Source of the DNA: Dysgonomonas sp. Marseille-P4677
GTDB lineage: Bacteria > Bacteroidota > Bacteroidia > Bacteroidales > Dysgonomonadaceae
Length of the DNA stretch: 35,235 nt
Direction: 5' to 3'
Assembly (NCBI RefSeq): GCF_016652235.1
Contig: NZ_JAEPKU010000037.1
Location: 1-35,235, forward strand
Shown here in pieces: positions 25,258 through 34,349 of the stretch. Position numbers and translations under genes: made by a program. Position 1 is the first letter of the stretch. Every line of letters starts with the position of its first letter. The notes beneath the pieces were generated by a model, which saw only the letters and a list, made by a program, of their open reading frames with translations, made no database searches and had not been told where the DNA came from.

Positions 25258-26514
25258 ATGACAATGGATCGAAAAATAGAAAAAAAGAAAGGAATACAAA
25301 AAAAGCATATTCCATACATTGCCGGAGCGATATTGATTATACTTGTTGCCGGATGGCTGATTTTTGGGAATCATTCTTCAAAACTAAACGTAGAAAAAGA
25401 TAAGATAAGCATTCAATCTGTCACCAAAGGAGAATTTAACGATTATGTACGTATAAACGGACAGGTACAACCAATCAATATAGTTCAACTTAGTGCTATT
25501 GAAGGTGGAATGGTAGAAGAAAAACTAGTAGAGGAAGGTGCGCAAGTTAAGGCCGGGCAGATAATCGTTCGATTAACCAATCCAATGCTTAGTCTTAATA
25601 TACTTGACAGCGAAGCTCAACTAGCCGAAAAACAAAACTTCTTACGGAATACACAGGTTACAATGGAGCAAGAAAAGCTGAGACTAAGACAAGAAAGGTT
25701 ACAGCTAGAGCTTGATGTGGATCGCAAAAAAAGAAAATATCTACAGTATAAACAATTGTATGCCGAAAAATTAACATCAAAAGAAGACTATTTGCAAGCA
25801 AAAGAAGATTATGAATTTTCTGTAAATGGGCTAAAGCTTGTTTTAGATAGACAAAAGCAGGATTCCATATACAGAGGATTACAAGTCGACCAGATGGAAG
25901 AAAGTTTGCAAAATATGCGTCGTAATATGCTCTTAGTACGTCAACGAAGCGAGAACCTAAATATCAAAGCTCCGGTAGATGGCCAGTTAGGTTTATTAGA
26001 AGTTGAAATAGGACAAAATGTGGGTACAGGTGCTAAAGTGGGCCAAATAAGTGTGCTATCCGACTACAAGGTAGAAGCGCTTATCGATGAACATTACATT
26101 GACCGAGTACGTACCGGACTAGACGCAACATTTGAGCGCCAAGACAGAAACTATGCCCTGCGTGTCAGAAAAGCATATCCCGAAGTACGTGAGAAACAGT
26201 TTAAGACAGATTTCGTTTTCGTAGGCGAACGCCCCGATAATATTCGCGCCGGTCAGACCTACTACATCAACCTACAACTTGGACAACCTATCGAAGCTGT
26301 ACTAATACCAAGAGGAGCTTTTTATCAATACACCGGAGGTCAATGGATATTTGTAATTACATCCGACGGAAGTAAAGCCGTAAGAAGAAATATTACAATA
26401 GGTCGCCAAAATCCTATGTACTATGAAGTAACTAGTGGATTAGAACCCGGAGAAAAAGTTATCACATCTAGCTACGACAACTATGGAGAAATACAAGAAT
26501 TAATCTTAAACTAA
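25258..26514 (+). CDS. Periplasmic adaptor (HlyD/MacA-like membrane fusion protein)
   Basis: Links the inner-membrane ABC transporter to TolC. The 418 residues start with a charged cytoplasmic tail and one membrane helix at about 19-37. A lipoyl/barrel-sandwich hybrid domain appears in two halves (IEGGMVEEKLVEEGAQVKAGQ near 80-100, and IKAPVDGQLGLLEVEIGQNVGTGAKVG near 235-262), separated by a long coiled-coil hairpin (~110-230). A beta-barrel follows (VEALIDEHYIDRVRTG), and the membrane-proximal domain ends with ITIGRQNPMYYEVTSGLEPGEKVITS. A second ATG (25264) is possible. It lies between tolC and the first permease, 7 nt from the latter. Confidence 0.92.
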   Translation: MTMDRKIEKKKGIQKKHIPYIAGAILIILVAGWLIFGNHSSKLNVEKDKISIQSVTKGEFNDYVRINGQVQPINIVQLSAIEGGMVEEKLVEEGAQVKAGQIIVRLTNPMLSLNILDSEAQLAEKQNFLRNTQVTMEQEKLRLRQERLQLELDVDRKKRKYLQYKQLYAEKLTSKEDYLQAKEDYEFSVNGLKLVLDRQKQDSIYRGLQVDQMEESLQNMRRNMLLVRQRSENLNIKAPVDGQLGLLEVEIGQNVGTGAKVGQISVLSDYKVEALIDEHYIDRVRTGLDATFERQDRNYALRVRKAYPEVREKQFKTDFVFVGERPDNIRAGQTYYINLQLGQPIEAVLIPRGAFYQYTGGQWIFVITSDGSKAVRRNITIGRQNPMYYEVTSGLEPGEKVITSSYDNYGEIQELILN

Positions 26515-26521
26515 AATTACT

Positions 26522-28846
26522 ATGAATTTGAGCGATATATTTAAAAGTTTCAAGCGTTCTCGTCTGTTTATGGTTATCAACGTCTGTGGGCTTACTATAG
26601 GACTTGCTGTTGCTATTATGTTAATATTATTTGTTCAGACTGAACTGAGTTTCGATAAGCATTTTAAAGATAGTGACAGAATTATTAGCCTGAATACAGT
26701 TATGGAACTTGAGGGACAGAAAAACCAAATGCCGATCTGTACCAATAAAGCGACGACAGAAGTCCCAGCTAAGGTTCCTGGTATAGAGGCTTCTACACAA
26801 ATATATAAAGGAGGAAAAATAGAAGTAGTTCACGAAAAAGAACGCTTTCTCGATTTGGCAGCCCTATATACCAAACCAAGTTTTTTTGATGTCTTTGATA
26901 TGAAATTTGTAGAAGGAAGTAAAACTGCTTTATCTGCCCCCCATACAGCAATTATCACATCTAAATATGCAAAAATTATCTTTGGAAAAACAGAACAAGC
27001 TTTAACTAAAAAGATATCTATCAATAACCTTGAATATACAATTCTTGCTGTTGTAGAGGAACTACCAAAAAATACCCATTTCACATTTGACATTTTACTA
27101 GAAGATGATACCAATTATCCTTCCATCGAATATTTTACTTTCTATAAAATAGCTAAAGAAATGTCTGTTGACGATGTTTCTAAATCAATAGAAAAAGAAT
27201 ATACAAAAGAAGTTAAAGCTTTTTTAGAAGGCTTTTCCGGAAATGCATATGGTGTGACAGAAAAACTTACCGACATCTATCTACACACAAAATCGGTTAG
27301 TACTCTAGGGAAAAAAAGTCAAATGAGCTTTGTATGGCTATTATCTCTGGTGGCTATACTCATACTACTATTGGCTATAACAAACTTCGTAAATCTATTT
27401 ATAGCACAAGGGGAAACCAGAAGTGTTGAAATTGGTGTAAGAAAGGCAAATGGAGCTGAAAAGAAAGACATTATAAAACAATTTTTTTCTGAGATAGCTA
27501 TTATCGTTTTACTCGCTTTCATCTTAGCCTTTGTTATCATATCTTTTATTTTACCTTATTTTGCAAAATTAATAAAAAGAGACATTGAATTATCTCAACT
27601 ACTAAATCCTACATTTCTCGTTAGCATAATTATACTATACATCCTAACAATTATACTATCCGCCAGCTATCCTTCATTTTATCTGGCTAAATTCAATCCT
27701 CTCGACATTTTAGCAAAAAGGCTACAGTTCTCGAAACGCAGACTTGCAGCGGTTATAGTTATATTTCAATCTGTTGTATCTATCGTATTGCTATCATATA
27801 TTTTTGTGGTAACACAACAAACAATCTATTTACAAAGCCTACCTACAGGCTATAATCCAAAAGGAGTAATGATGGTTTATCTCAACAAAAAATCTTTTGA
27901 TAATCTTAGCGCCATCAAGCAAGAATTGCAAAATATACCAAGTATAATTGGCGTAAGTACAGCAGGACACACATTTGGAAGAAGTGGTAGCGGACAAGGC
28001 ATAAAATTATTAGGAGACGAAAAGACACTAAATATCAACGAATACCGAATGGAGCCCGGCATATGCGAAATAATGGGATTAGAATTGATAGAAGGTAAAT
28101 TCTTTTCCGAAGATGACCCTAAGAATAAGGAATCGATCATACTAAACGAAGCTGCAATACAGATGCTAGGACTAAGCCTTCCTGTTGTAGGTACCACAGT
28201 AGATTATAAAGGACAAAATGAAATAATAGGTGTTGTTAAGAATTTTATATATGGACAACCTCAGGATGAAATAGCCCCTATTGTTTTTAGCAGTGCTTGG
28301 GGAACTAGATCGGCTCTTTATATAAAGTTTAATGACAACCTTAATAGAAATGAGGCTAAAGATATAGTAGAAAAAGTATTTAGAAAAATCGACTCTGAGT
28401 TTATATTATCGCCTACGTGGAGTGAAGATGTATATAATGATAAGTTTGATGATCTTAAAACTCAGTCTAAAATTTTATCTTATGCCGCTATATTATCCAT
28501 ATTTATCTCTATGCTTGGCTTACTGGCTATCCATACATTTACTACTGCTCGCCGCACAAAAGAAATCGCGATAAGGAGAGTAAATGGAGCAAGTGTACAA
28601 GCTATATTTATAACACTTTCTATCAATATTTTTAAATGGATTTCCATTGCTGCCGCTATAGCAATACCTATAATATATTATATTTCGTCCAATTGGCTAA
28701 ATAATTACACAAATCGAATTTCACTGGAAATAGGTTTGTTTGCAGGCCCTATTCTATTACAGTTTATAATCGCTATAATTACAACTTCAGGAGTAAGCCT
28801 TAATGTTCTATCAAAAAACCCTGTCGAATCATTAAAGTCTGAATAA
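26522..28846 (+). CDS. ABC transporter permease, FtsX/MacB type, paralogue 1
   Basis: Inner-membrane permease of 774 residues with the Bacteroidota-type duplicated FtsX layout: a membrane helix at ~16-38, a periplasmic core, three helices (~270-400), a second helix near 410-430, a second periplasmic core, and three more helices to the end. Both cytoplasmic coupling segments are visible: GETRSVEIGVRKANGAEKK and ARRTKEIAIRRVNGAS. There is no ATPase domain, so it relies on the separate ATPase gene downstream. The C-terminal NPVESLKSE matches the ending of the next permease. The 1-nt gap to that gene suggests translational coupling. The substrate is not known. Confidence 0.9.
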   Translation: MNLSDIFKSFKRSRLFMVINVCGLTIGLAVAIMLILFVQTELSFDKHFKDSDRIISLNTVMELEGQKNQMPICTNKATTEVPAKVPGIEASTQIYKGGKIEVVHEKERFLDLAALYTKPSFFDVFDMKFVEGSKTALSAPHTAIITSKYAKIIFGKTEQALTKKISINNLEYTILAVVEELPKNTHFTFDILLEDDTNYPSIEYFTFYKIAKEMSVDDVSKSIEKEYTKEVKAFLEGFSGNAYGVTEKLTDIYLHTKSVSTLGKKSQMSFVWLLSLVAILILLLAITNFVNLFIAQGETRSVEIGVRKANGAEKKDIIKQFFSEIAIIVLLAFILAFVIISFILPYFAKLIKRDIELSQLLNPTFLVSIIILYILTIILSASYPSFYLAKFNPLDILAKRLQFSKRRLAAVIVIFQSVVSIVLLSYIFVVTQQTIYLQSLPTGYNPKGVMMVYLNKKSFDNLSAIKQELQNIPSIIGVSTAGHTFGRSGSGQGIKLLGDEKTLNINEYRMEPGICEIMGLELIEGKFFSEDDPKNKESIILNEAAIQMLGLSLPVVGTTVDYKGQNEIIGVVKNFIYGQPQDEIAPIVFSSAWGTRSALYIKFNDNLNRNEAKDIVEKVFRKIDSEFILSPTWSEDVYNDKFDDLKTQSKILSYAAILSIFISMLGLLAIHTFTTARRTKEIAIRRVNGASVQAIFITLSINIFKWISIAAAIAIPIIYYISSNWLNNYTNRISLEIGLFAGPILLQFIIAIITTSGVSLNVLSKNPVESLKSE

Positions 28847-28847
28847 T

Positions 28848-31178
28848 ATGAAATTCATCTTACGAAATTTTATTTACGTTCTTAAACGTTTCAAGACTTC
28901 CAGTATATTAAATATTATTGGGTTGTCAGCTGCGTTTTCTGTATTCATAACTTTAGCTATACAAGTATATTATGATTTTAGTTATGATAGGAACTTTAAA
29001 AATGCAGATGATATATATCTGATGTCTTATTACTATCCATCTAGAGATCAGGCTGCTTGCTGGCTCTCAACTCAGGTAGGAGATGAATTGCCTACAAAAA
29101 CGACATTAGTAGAGAGTTATACAACAATCCAAAAAGGAGGGTTAAAAATATACGATAAGGATTCTGATCCGGAAACTGCAATTGACGAACAGCTAACTTC
29201 TGTAAGAGGAAACTTTATAGATATTTTCACTCCCACTGTTGTGGAGGGAGATTTAGCCGCAGGAATTGCAGAAGGAAATAATCTGGCTATTTCCGAAAAA
29301 GTAGCGAAAAAGCTTTTTGGAGAGAAATCTGCTATAGGAAAAACTGTAATAGGATACTATAATCAAACACCCTATACAATTCGTGCAGTAATAGAAGATT
29401 TTCCCGAAAACTGTTCTCTGAAGAATGGCTTATTTATGTATTTGCCAGAGAATTCACCATCGGAATGGAGTTTTAATCTTTATATGAAGGTAAATTCGGA
29501 AAACAAAGTGAAATTTGATAATTTCTTAAAGAGTGACACCTATTGGGGACAAGAGTTTGCCAAAGAGATGGAAGGTGATCCTGCAAAAAAAGTAATAGCT
29601 TCAGCTATTCCATTAACTAGTATCCATCTTGAGTTTCCGACGATGGGTAATGGCGACCTAAATACAACTTTAGCGTTATTAGGTATTGGGGTTCTCACTT
29701 TAATTATTGCCTATATAAATTTCATGAACTTTTCGGTTGCCATGGCACCTGCCAGAGTCAAAGCCTTAAATATCCAGCATATATTAGGTGCAGGAAAGAT
29801 ATGGCAACGCATAATCATAGCAACAGAATCTGCGGTATTTACGTTCATCGCATTGCTACTCGCTATATTATTTGTCAGCTTTATAAAGAGTAGCCCTATC
29901 TATGAATTGTTTTCAGCCGATTTATCTTTGAGAAGTAATGGTACACTACTGCTTATAGTGAGTGGTATAGCTATTTTATTCAGTTTTCTGCTAGGACTAT
30001 ACCCGGCAAAATATATTACCAACTTTAGCACCATAGATGCTCTTAAAGGAACCAGTACAAACAGTGTTGCGGCATCAAAATTGCGTTCAGTATTAATTAC
30101 TATCCAATTTACTGCTGCTATTATTCTAATTATAGTTACCGCTTTTATTAAAATCCAACACAACTACATGTTGAATTATTCGTGGGGGATACAAAAAGAT
30201 AATATAGCTTTTATTAATTTACGAAACACAGGAGTAAAATATAAAGAGTTTGGAGAGAAAATGCTCCAAGATCCCCGTATAATTGATTATACAGCTGCAC
30301 AATTTTCCCCCGGCAATGTACAAATGGGCTGGGGACGGAATTGGCTGGGAAAACAAGTAAATTTAATGTCATGGCCGGTAGCAGATAATTATCTGCAATT
30401 TTTTGGAGCAACAATGGCAGCCGGAGATGATTTCCCTGTATTAAATAACCCTGAAAAAGTGAAAATAATTTTTAACGAAGAATTTCTTCTTGAGCATAGT
30501 TTTACACCTGACGATGTTATAGGAAAAGAATTTCCGGCATTTGAGCATGAAGCACAAGTGATGGGAGTTGTTAAGAATATCAATTTTGAAAGTCTAAAAA
30601 TGTCTATTCGTCCAATGGCTTTTGTTACATTAGGAGATAGCAGGAACTCTTTATTATTCTTAAAACTATCCGGATCTGATATTAAAGGAACTATCAATTA
30701 CATAGAAAAAACATGGAAAAATTTTAGCAAAGAGCCTTTGAAGCTGGAATTCTTAGATCAAAACTTAGAAAAATTATACCGTAACGAAAATAATCTTGCA
30801 AAACTTGTAGGAATCTTCAGTATCATTACAATTCTGATCGCCATTATGGGTGTATACGGCTTAGTAACATTCAATACAAAATATAGAGCCAAAGAAATTG
30901 CCATAAGAAAGGTAAACGGAGCTTCTGAAAGTTCAATAATGTTCCTCATCAACAAAAACGTACTATATCAGTTAGCTATAGGATTTGTGATTGCGATTCC
31001 ATTGGCTTACTATATTGTAGACAAGTGGCTCGATAATTTTGCTTACCGTTCAAATATACATTGGTGGGTATTTCCTATAACAGGAGTTATTGTGCTTATT
31101 ATAACAATTGCTACCGTTAGTTGGCAAAGTTATAAAGCCGCAATACAAAACCCTGTTGATTCATTAAAATCAGAATAA
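28848..31178 (+). CDS. ABC transporter permease, FtsX/MacB type, paralogue 2
   Basis: A 776-residue paralogue of its neighbours with the same layout of first helix, core domain, three helices, second helix, second core, three helices. The C-terminal coupling segment is standard (KYRAKEIAIRKVNGASESS), but the first one has drifted (ARVKALNIQHILGAGKIWQ) and lacks the E-I-G/A-I-R-K core. This suggests an asymmetric role for the first half. It starts one base after the stop of paralogue 1 and ends in NPVDSLKSE. Twelve nt separate it from paralogue 3. Confidence 0.9.
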   Translation: MKFILRNFIYVLKRFKTSSILNIIGLSAAFSVFITLAIQVYYDFSYDRNFKNADDIYLMSYYYPSRDQAACWLSTQVGDELPTKTTLVESYTTIQKGGLKIYDKDSDPETAIDEQLTSVRGNFIDIFTPTVVEGDLAAGIAEGNNLAISEKVAKKLFGEKSAIGKTVIGYYNQTPYTIRAVIEDFPENCSLKNGLFMYLPENSPSEWSFNLYMKVNSENKVKFDNFLKSDTYWGQEFAKEMEGDPAKKVIASAIPLTSIHLEFPTMGNGDLNTTLALLGIGVLTLIIAYINFMNFSVAMAPARVKALNIQHILGAGKIWQRIIIATESAVFTFIALLLAILFVSFIKSSPIYELFSADLSLRSNGTLLLIVSGIAILFSFLLGLYPAKYITNFSTIDALKGTSTNSVAASKLRSVLITIQFTAAIILIIVTAFIKIQHNYMLNYSWGIQKDNIAFINLRNTGVKYKEFGEKMLQDPRIIDYTAAQFSPGNVQMGWGRNWLGKQVNLMSWPVADNYLQFFGATMAAGDDFPVLNNPEKVKIIFNEEFLLEHSFTPDDVIGKEFPAFEHEAQVMGVVKNINFESLKMSIRPMAFVTLGDSRNSLLFLKLSGSDIKGTINYIEKTWKNFSKEPLKLEFLDQNLEKLYRNENNLAKLVGIFSIITILIAIMGVYGLVTFNTKYRAKEIAIRKVNGASESSIMFLINKNVLYQLAIGFVIAIPLAYYIVDKWLDNFAYRSNIHWWVFPITGVIVLIITIATVSWQSYKAAIQNPVDSLKSE

Positions 31179-31190
31179 AAATTATTAATT

Positions 31191-33518
31191 ATGATTACCA
31201 GAAACCTCAGAACCTATTTTAAGTTCTTGTCTAAAAACAAGCTCTATAGCTTTGTTTCTATCTTTGGGTTTTCTATATCACTTATGTTTGTCATATTGTT
31301 GAGCCTATATGCAAGACAAGAAATGTCTGTTGATAATTTTCATGAGAAAAAAGACCGAATATATTTAATGACTCATGAATATACTGCTAGCTTTGGGAAT
31401 CCGGTTGCACAGTTTGTCAAAGATAAGTGTCCGGAAGTCGAAGCATATGTGCGGATTTTGTCTCGATCTGTGGCTGTGGGCAAAAAGGGAAGCGATAAAT
31501 TCAGATCTACAGCTTTATTTGCCGACTCTACATTTTTCAATATCTTTTCTTTCAGGCTTATCGAAGGTAACTCGTCGCAAGTATTAGCTTCGCAACAGTC
31601 CATTGTTGTCACTCCTTCTTTTGCAAAAAAAGTATTTGGCAGTGATAATCCTATCGGCAAAACCACAACTATCGACGAACATGATTATACTGTAACGGGT
31701 ATTATGGAAGAAATTCCGCAAAACTCACAAATTCCGCAATGCGACTTTATCCTGCCTTATTCGAATATTATATATTATTGGGGGGGAAGTTGGATACTCG
31801 ACAGTAGCGACAATTTTGGCTTTACAATGTATTTCTTAGAAAAAGAAGGCACTAAGCTATCTGATAAAATACCAATGCTGCTAGGGCTATTCAAAGAAAA
31901 CTTTTGGTATTATAAAAATGGTTTTACGGACAAACTTGAGTTTATTCCTCTAGAAGATGTTTATTTCACACTGAAAGGATCATGGTCTCTCGATATCAAA
32001 ACAAACAGTAAAAATCTTATCAAGATTTATATCGGTATTGCTGTCTTGATACTTATTATTGCCACTCTCAATTATATAAACATGACTGTTGCTCAATCCG
32101 GATTTAGGGGAAAGGAAGCTGCCATAAAAAAACTGTTGGGAAGCAGTAAGAAAAGTATCGTATTACAGCTACTGGGGGAATCATTATTTATGACTCTTAT
32201 AACTTTTGGAATCGGCTTGATCTTAGCATTTCTGAGTGAACCATTTTTCAATAATGTATTAACAACTAAATTGGAATTAGCACAACAATTTACACTTCCT
32301 ATTATTTCTCTATTTTTCCTGCTAATTTTACTTATAACATTCATTGCTGGTCTGATTCCGGCACTAGTAATTTCAGGATTTAGCCCATTAGAAGTAGTTA
32401 AAGGTACATTTTCGAAAAAAGTTAAAACCACATATTCAAAAAGTCTCATTATATTTCAATATATTGTTGCAATAGCGCTATTAATCTGTAGTTTCTTTAT
32501 CTGGCAACAATCAAACTTTTTGGTCAATCATGAAATGGGATATAATCAGGATCGTATTTTGATCATTAATAATGTACTGGATACTACACAAACGATAGGC
32601 TTCAAAAACAAATTACTCTCAATTGCAGGAATAGAAAAAGTATCTTATGCATGTGGAACTCCTATCGATGGTGGAAATAATATGTCTTTTGAAAAAGATG
32701 GTCAACAGTATAGTTTCCAAGAATTAATTGTAGACTCTGATTTTTTCTCAATTTTTGGAGTAACCATAGAAGAGACCGGGATACCAGCGACTGACAAAAC
32801 GTTCTGGATAAACAGAAACGCATTCAATTCGCCCCTAACCAACAAAAATGATATGACCATCGATTTAGGACATAACAATATTGTATCTATAGCCGGAATA
32901 TTAAACGATATGCACTTCCGATCATTGTATCAAAACGTAGAATATTACCGAATACGCAAGTTGACTAACAATATATTTCCTTGGCATATCGTAATCAAGA
33001 TAGAAGATAACTCCGATATGTTTGCTATTGCCAACAGGATACAGGAAGAGTACTCGAAATACAATGGTGGAGAAATAACAGATGCTAGTTTTGTGAATAA
33101 TACTATTCAGAAGTGGTATGAAAGAGAACAAAAGCTGTCTCTAATCCTTACAGCCTTCACGTTGCTAACCATTATAATCTGCATAATGGGAGTATTTGCA
33201 ATGTCGATGTATATGATCAAGCAAAAAGAAAAAGAGATAGGAATACGAAAAGTAAATGGTGCTACTGAGATGGAGATTCTTTTAATGTTGAATAGAAGTT
33301 CTATGGTACGAGTTCTCATCGCTTTTGTTATAGCAAACCCTATCGCTTATTATGCAATATCTAAATGGCTACAGGATTTTTCGTACCGGATAGACATTAA
33401 TTGGTGGACATTCGCACTAGCCGGTATTATCATTGCCCTCCTCACTCTTATATCAGTAAGCTATATGACGTGGAAAGCTGCAACAGCCAATCCTATTACA
33501 ATATTGAAAAATGAATAA
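31191..33518 (+). CDS. ABC transporter permease, FtsX/MacB type, paralogue 3
   Basis: A 775-residue permease of the same layout. The first helix is around 18-40. Coupling segments are SGFRGKEAAIKKLLGSSKK in the first half and QKEKEIGIRKVNGATEMEI in the second. Its N-terminus (KFLSKNKLYSFVSIFGFSISL, then MSVDNFHEKKDRIY) is much closer to paralogue 4 than to 1 or 2, which implies a late duplication of this pair. The ATPase gene follows 30 nt later. It ends in NPITILKNE. Confidence 0.9.
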   Translation: MITRNLRTYFKFLSKNKLYSFVSIFGFSISLMFVILLSLYARQEMSVDNFHEKKDRIYLMTHEYTASFGNPVAQFVKDKCPEVEAYVRILSRSVAVGKKGSDKFRSTALFADSTFFNIFSFRLIEGNSSQVLASQQSIVVTPSFAKKVFGSDNPIGKTTTIDEHDYTVTGIMEEIPQNSQIPQCDFILPYSNIIYYWGGSWILDSSDNFGFTMYFLEKEGTKLSDKIPMLLGLFKENFWYYKNGFTDKLEFIPLEDVYFTLKGSWSLDIKTNSKNLIKIYIGIAVLILIIATLNYINMTVAQSGFRGKEAAIKKLLGSSKKSIVLQLLGESLFMTLITFGIGLILAFLSEPFFNNVLTTKLELAQQFTLPIISLFFLLILLITFIAGLIPALVISGFSPLEVVKGTFSKKVKTTYSKSLIIFQYIVAIALLICSFFIWQQSNFLVNHEMGYNQDRILIINNVLDTTQTIGFKNKLLSIAGIEKVSYACGTPIDGGNNMSFEKDGQQYSFQELIVDSDFFSIFGVTIEETGIPATDKTFWINRNAFNSPLTNKNDMTIDLGHNNIVSIAGILNDMHFRSLYQNVEYYRIRKLTNNIFPWHIVIKIEDNSDMFAIANRIQEEYSKYNGGEITDASFVNNTIQKWYEREQKLSLILTAFTLLTIIICIMGVFAMSMYMIKQKEKEIGIRKVNGATEMEILLMLNRSSMVRVLIAFVIANPIAYYAISKWLQDFSYRIDINWWTFALAGIIIALLTLISVSYMTWKAATANPITILKNE

Positions 33519-33548
33519 AAAAAATATTAACAAAAAAAATTACGAACT

Positions 33549-34223
33549 ATGTTACAGATTAATAATTTAACAAAAGTATTTCGCACCGAAGAAATAGAAA
33601 CAGTAGCATTAAATGGAATAGACATCAATGTGAAACAGGGTGAATTTATTGCTATTATGGGACCTTCGGGATGTGGAAAATCAACCTTACTGAATATAGT
33701 AGGACTACTCGACAACCCAACTTCCGGACAATATCTTCTTGATGGAAAAGAAGTAGGCAACCTGAAAGAAAAAGAACGGACACAGACTAGAAAAGGAAAT
33801 ATTGGATTCATATTCCAGAGTTTCAACCTTATCGAAGAAATGACCGTATATGAAAATGTAGAACTACCATTAGTTTATCTGAATATCAAATCGTCGGAGC
33901 GTAAGCAACGTGTAGAAGAAGCTTTAAAGAAAATGAATATTAGCCACCGTTCGGGACACTTTCCAAATCAACTTTCGGGAGGTCAGCAACAACGTGTTGC
34001 TATTGCGCGTGCAGTTGTAGCCAATCCTAAATTGATTCTTGCCGATGAGCCTACAGGTAACCTAGATTCTAAAAATGGATTAGATGTAATGGACCTGTTG
34101 ACTAAGTTGAACCAAGATGGAGCTACAATAGTAATGGTGACTCACTCTCAGCACGATGCTTCGTTTGCTCATAAAATAATTAATCTATTTGATGGTAAAG
34201 TTGTAGCTGAAACTCAACTATAA
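33549..34223 (+). CDS. ABC transporter ATPase (LolD/MacB-type)
   Basis: The 224-residue cytoplasmic ATPase that drives the permeases. Motifs are intact: Walker [10 protein letters not shown] (38-46), Q-loop Gln90 in FIFQSFNL, signature [14 protein letters not shown] (142-155), Walker [14 protein letters not shown] (162-174) and the switch His199 in VTHSQHD. The stretch [22 protein letters not shown] is typical of the LolD/MacB/FtsE group that works with FtsX-type permeases. It lies between paralogue 3 and paralogue 4, and it is the only ATPase gene visible in the operon. Confidence 0.97.
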   Translation: MLQINNLTKVFRTEEIETVALNGIDINVKQGEFIAIMGPSGCGKSTLLNIVGLLDNPTSGQYLLDGKEVGNLKEKERTQTRKGNIGFIFQSFNLIEEMTVYENVELPLVYLNIKSSERKQRVEEALKKMNISHRSGHFPNQLSGGQQQRVAIARAVVANPKLILADEPTGNLDSKNGLDVMDLLTKLNQDGATIVMVTHSQHDASFAHKIINLFDGKVVAETQL

Positions 34224-34242
34224 GCGGTAATTAGTGAATCAT

Positions 34243-34310
34243 TGCAGAGTAGAGTAGTAACAATTATATGAAGTAATTTCATTGCAAAACACGGGCTGCT
34301 CTATTCTGCA
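34243..34310 (+). repeat. Large stem-loop between ATPase and fourth permease
   Basis: A 15-bp stem (34243-34257 with 34296-34310) containing two G-U pairs encloses a smaller hairpin (ATGAA/TTCAT, 34268-34272 with 34278-34282). It lies in the 126-nt gap after the ATPase, much larger than the other gaps in the operon. No T run follows at once. It may set mRNA stability or reduce read-through to the fourth permease. Confidence 0.5.
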
Positions 34311-34349
34311 TATTTTAGTATTCTTATAAAACACACTAAGGTATAAATA

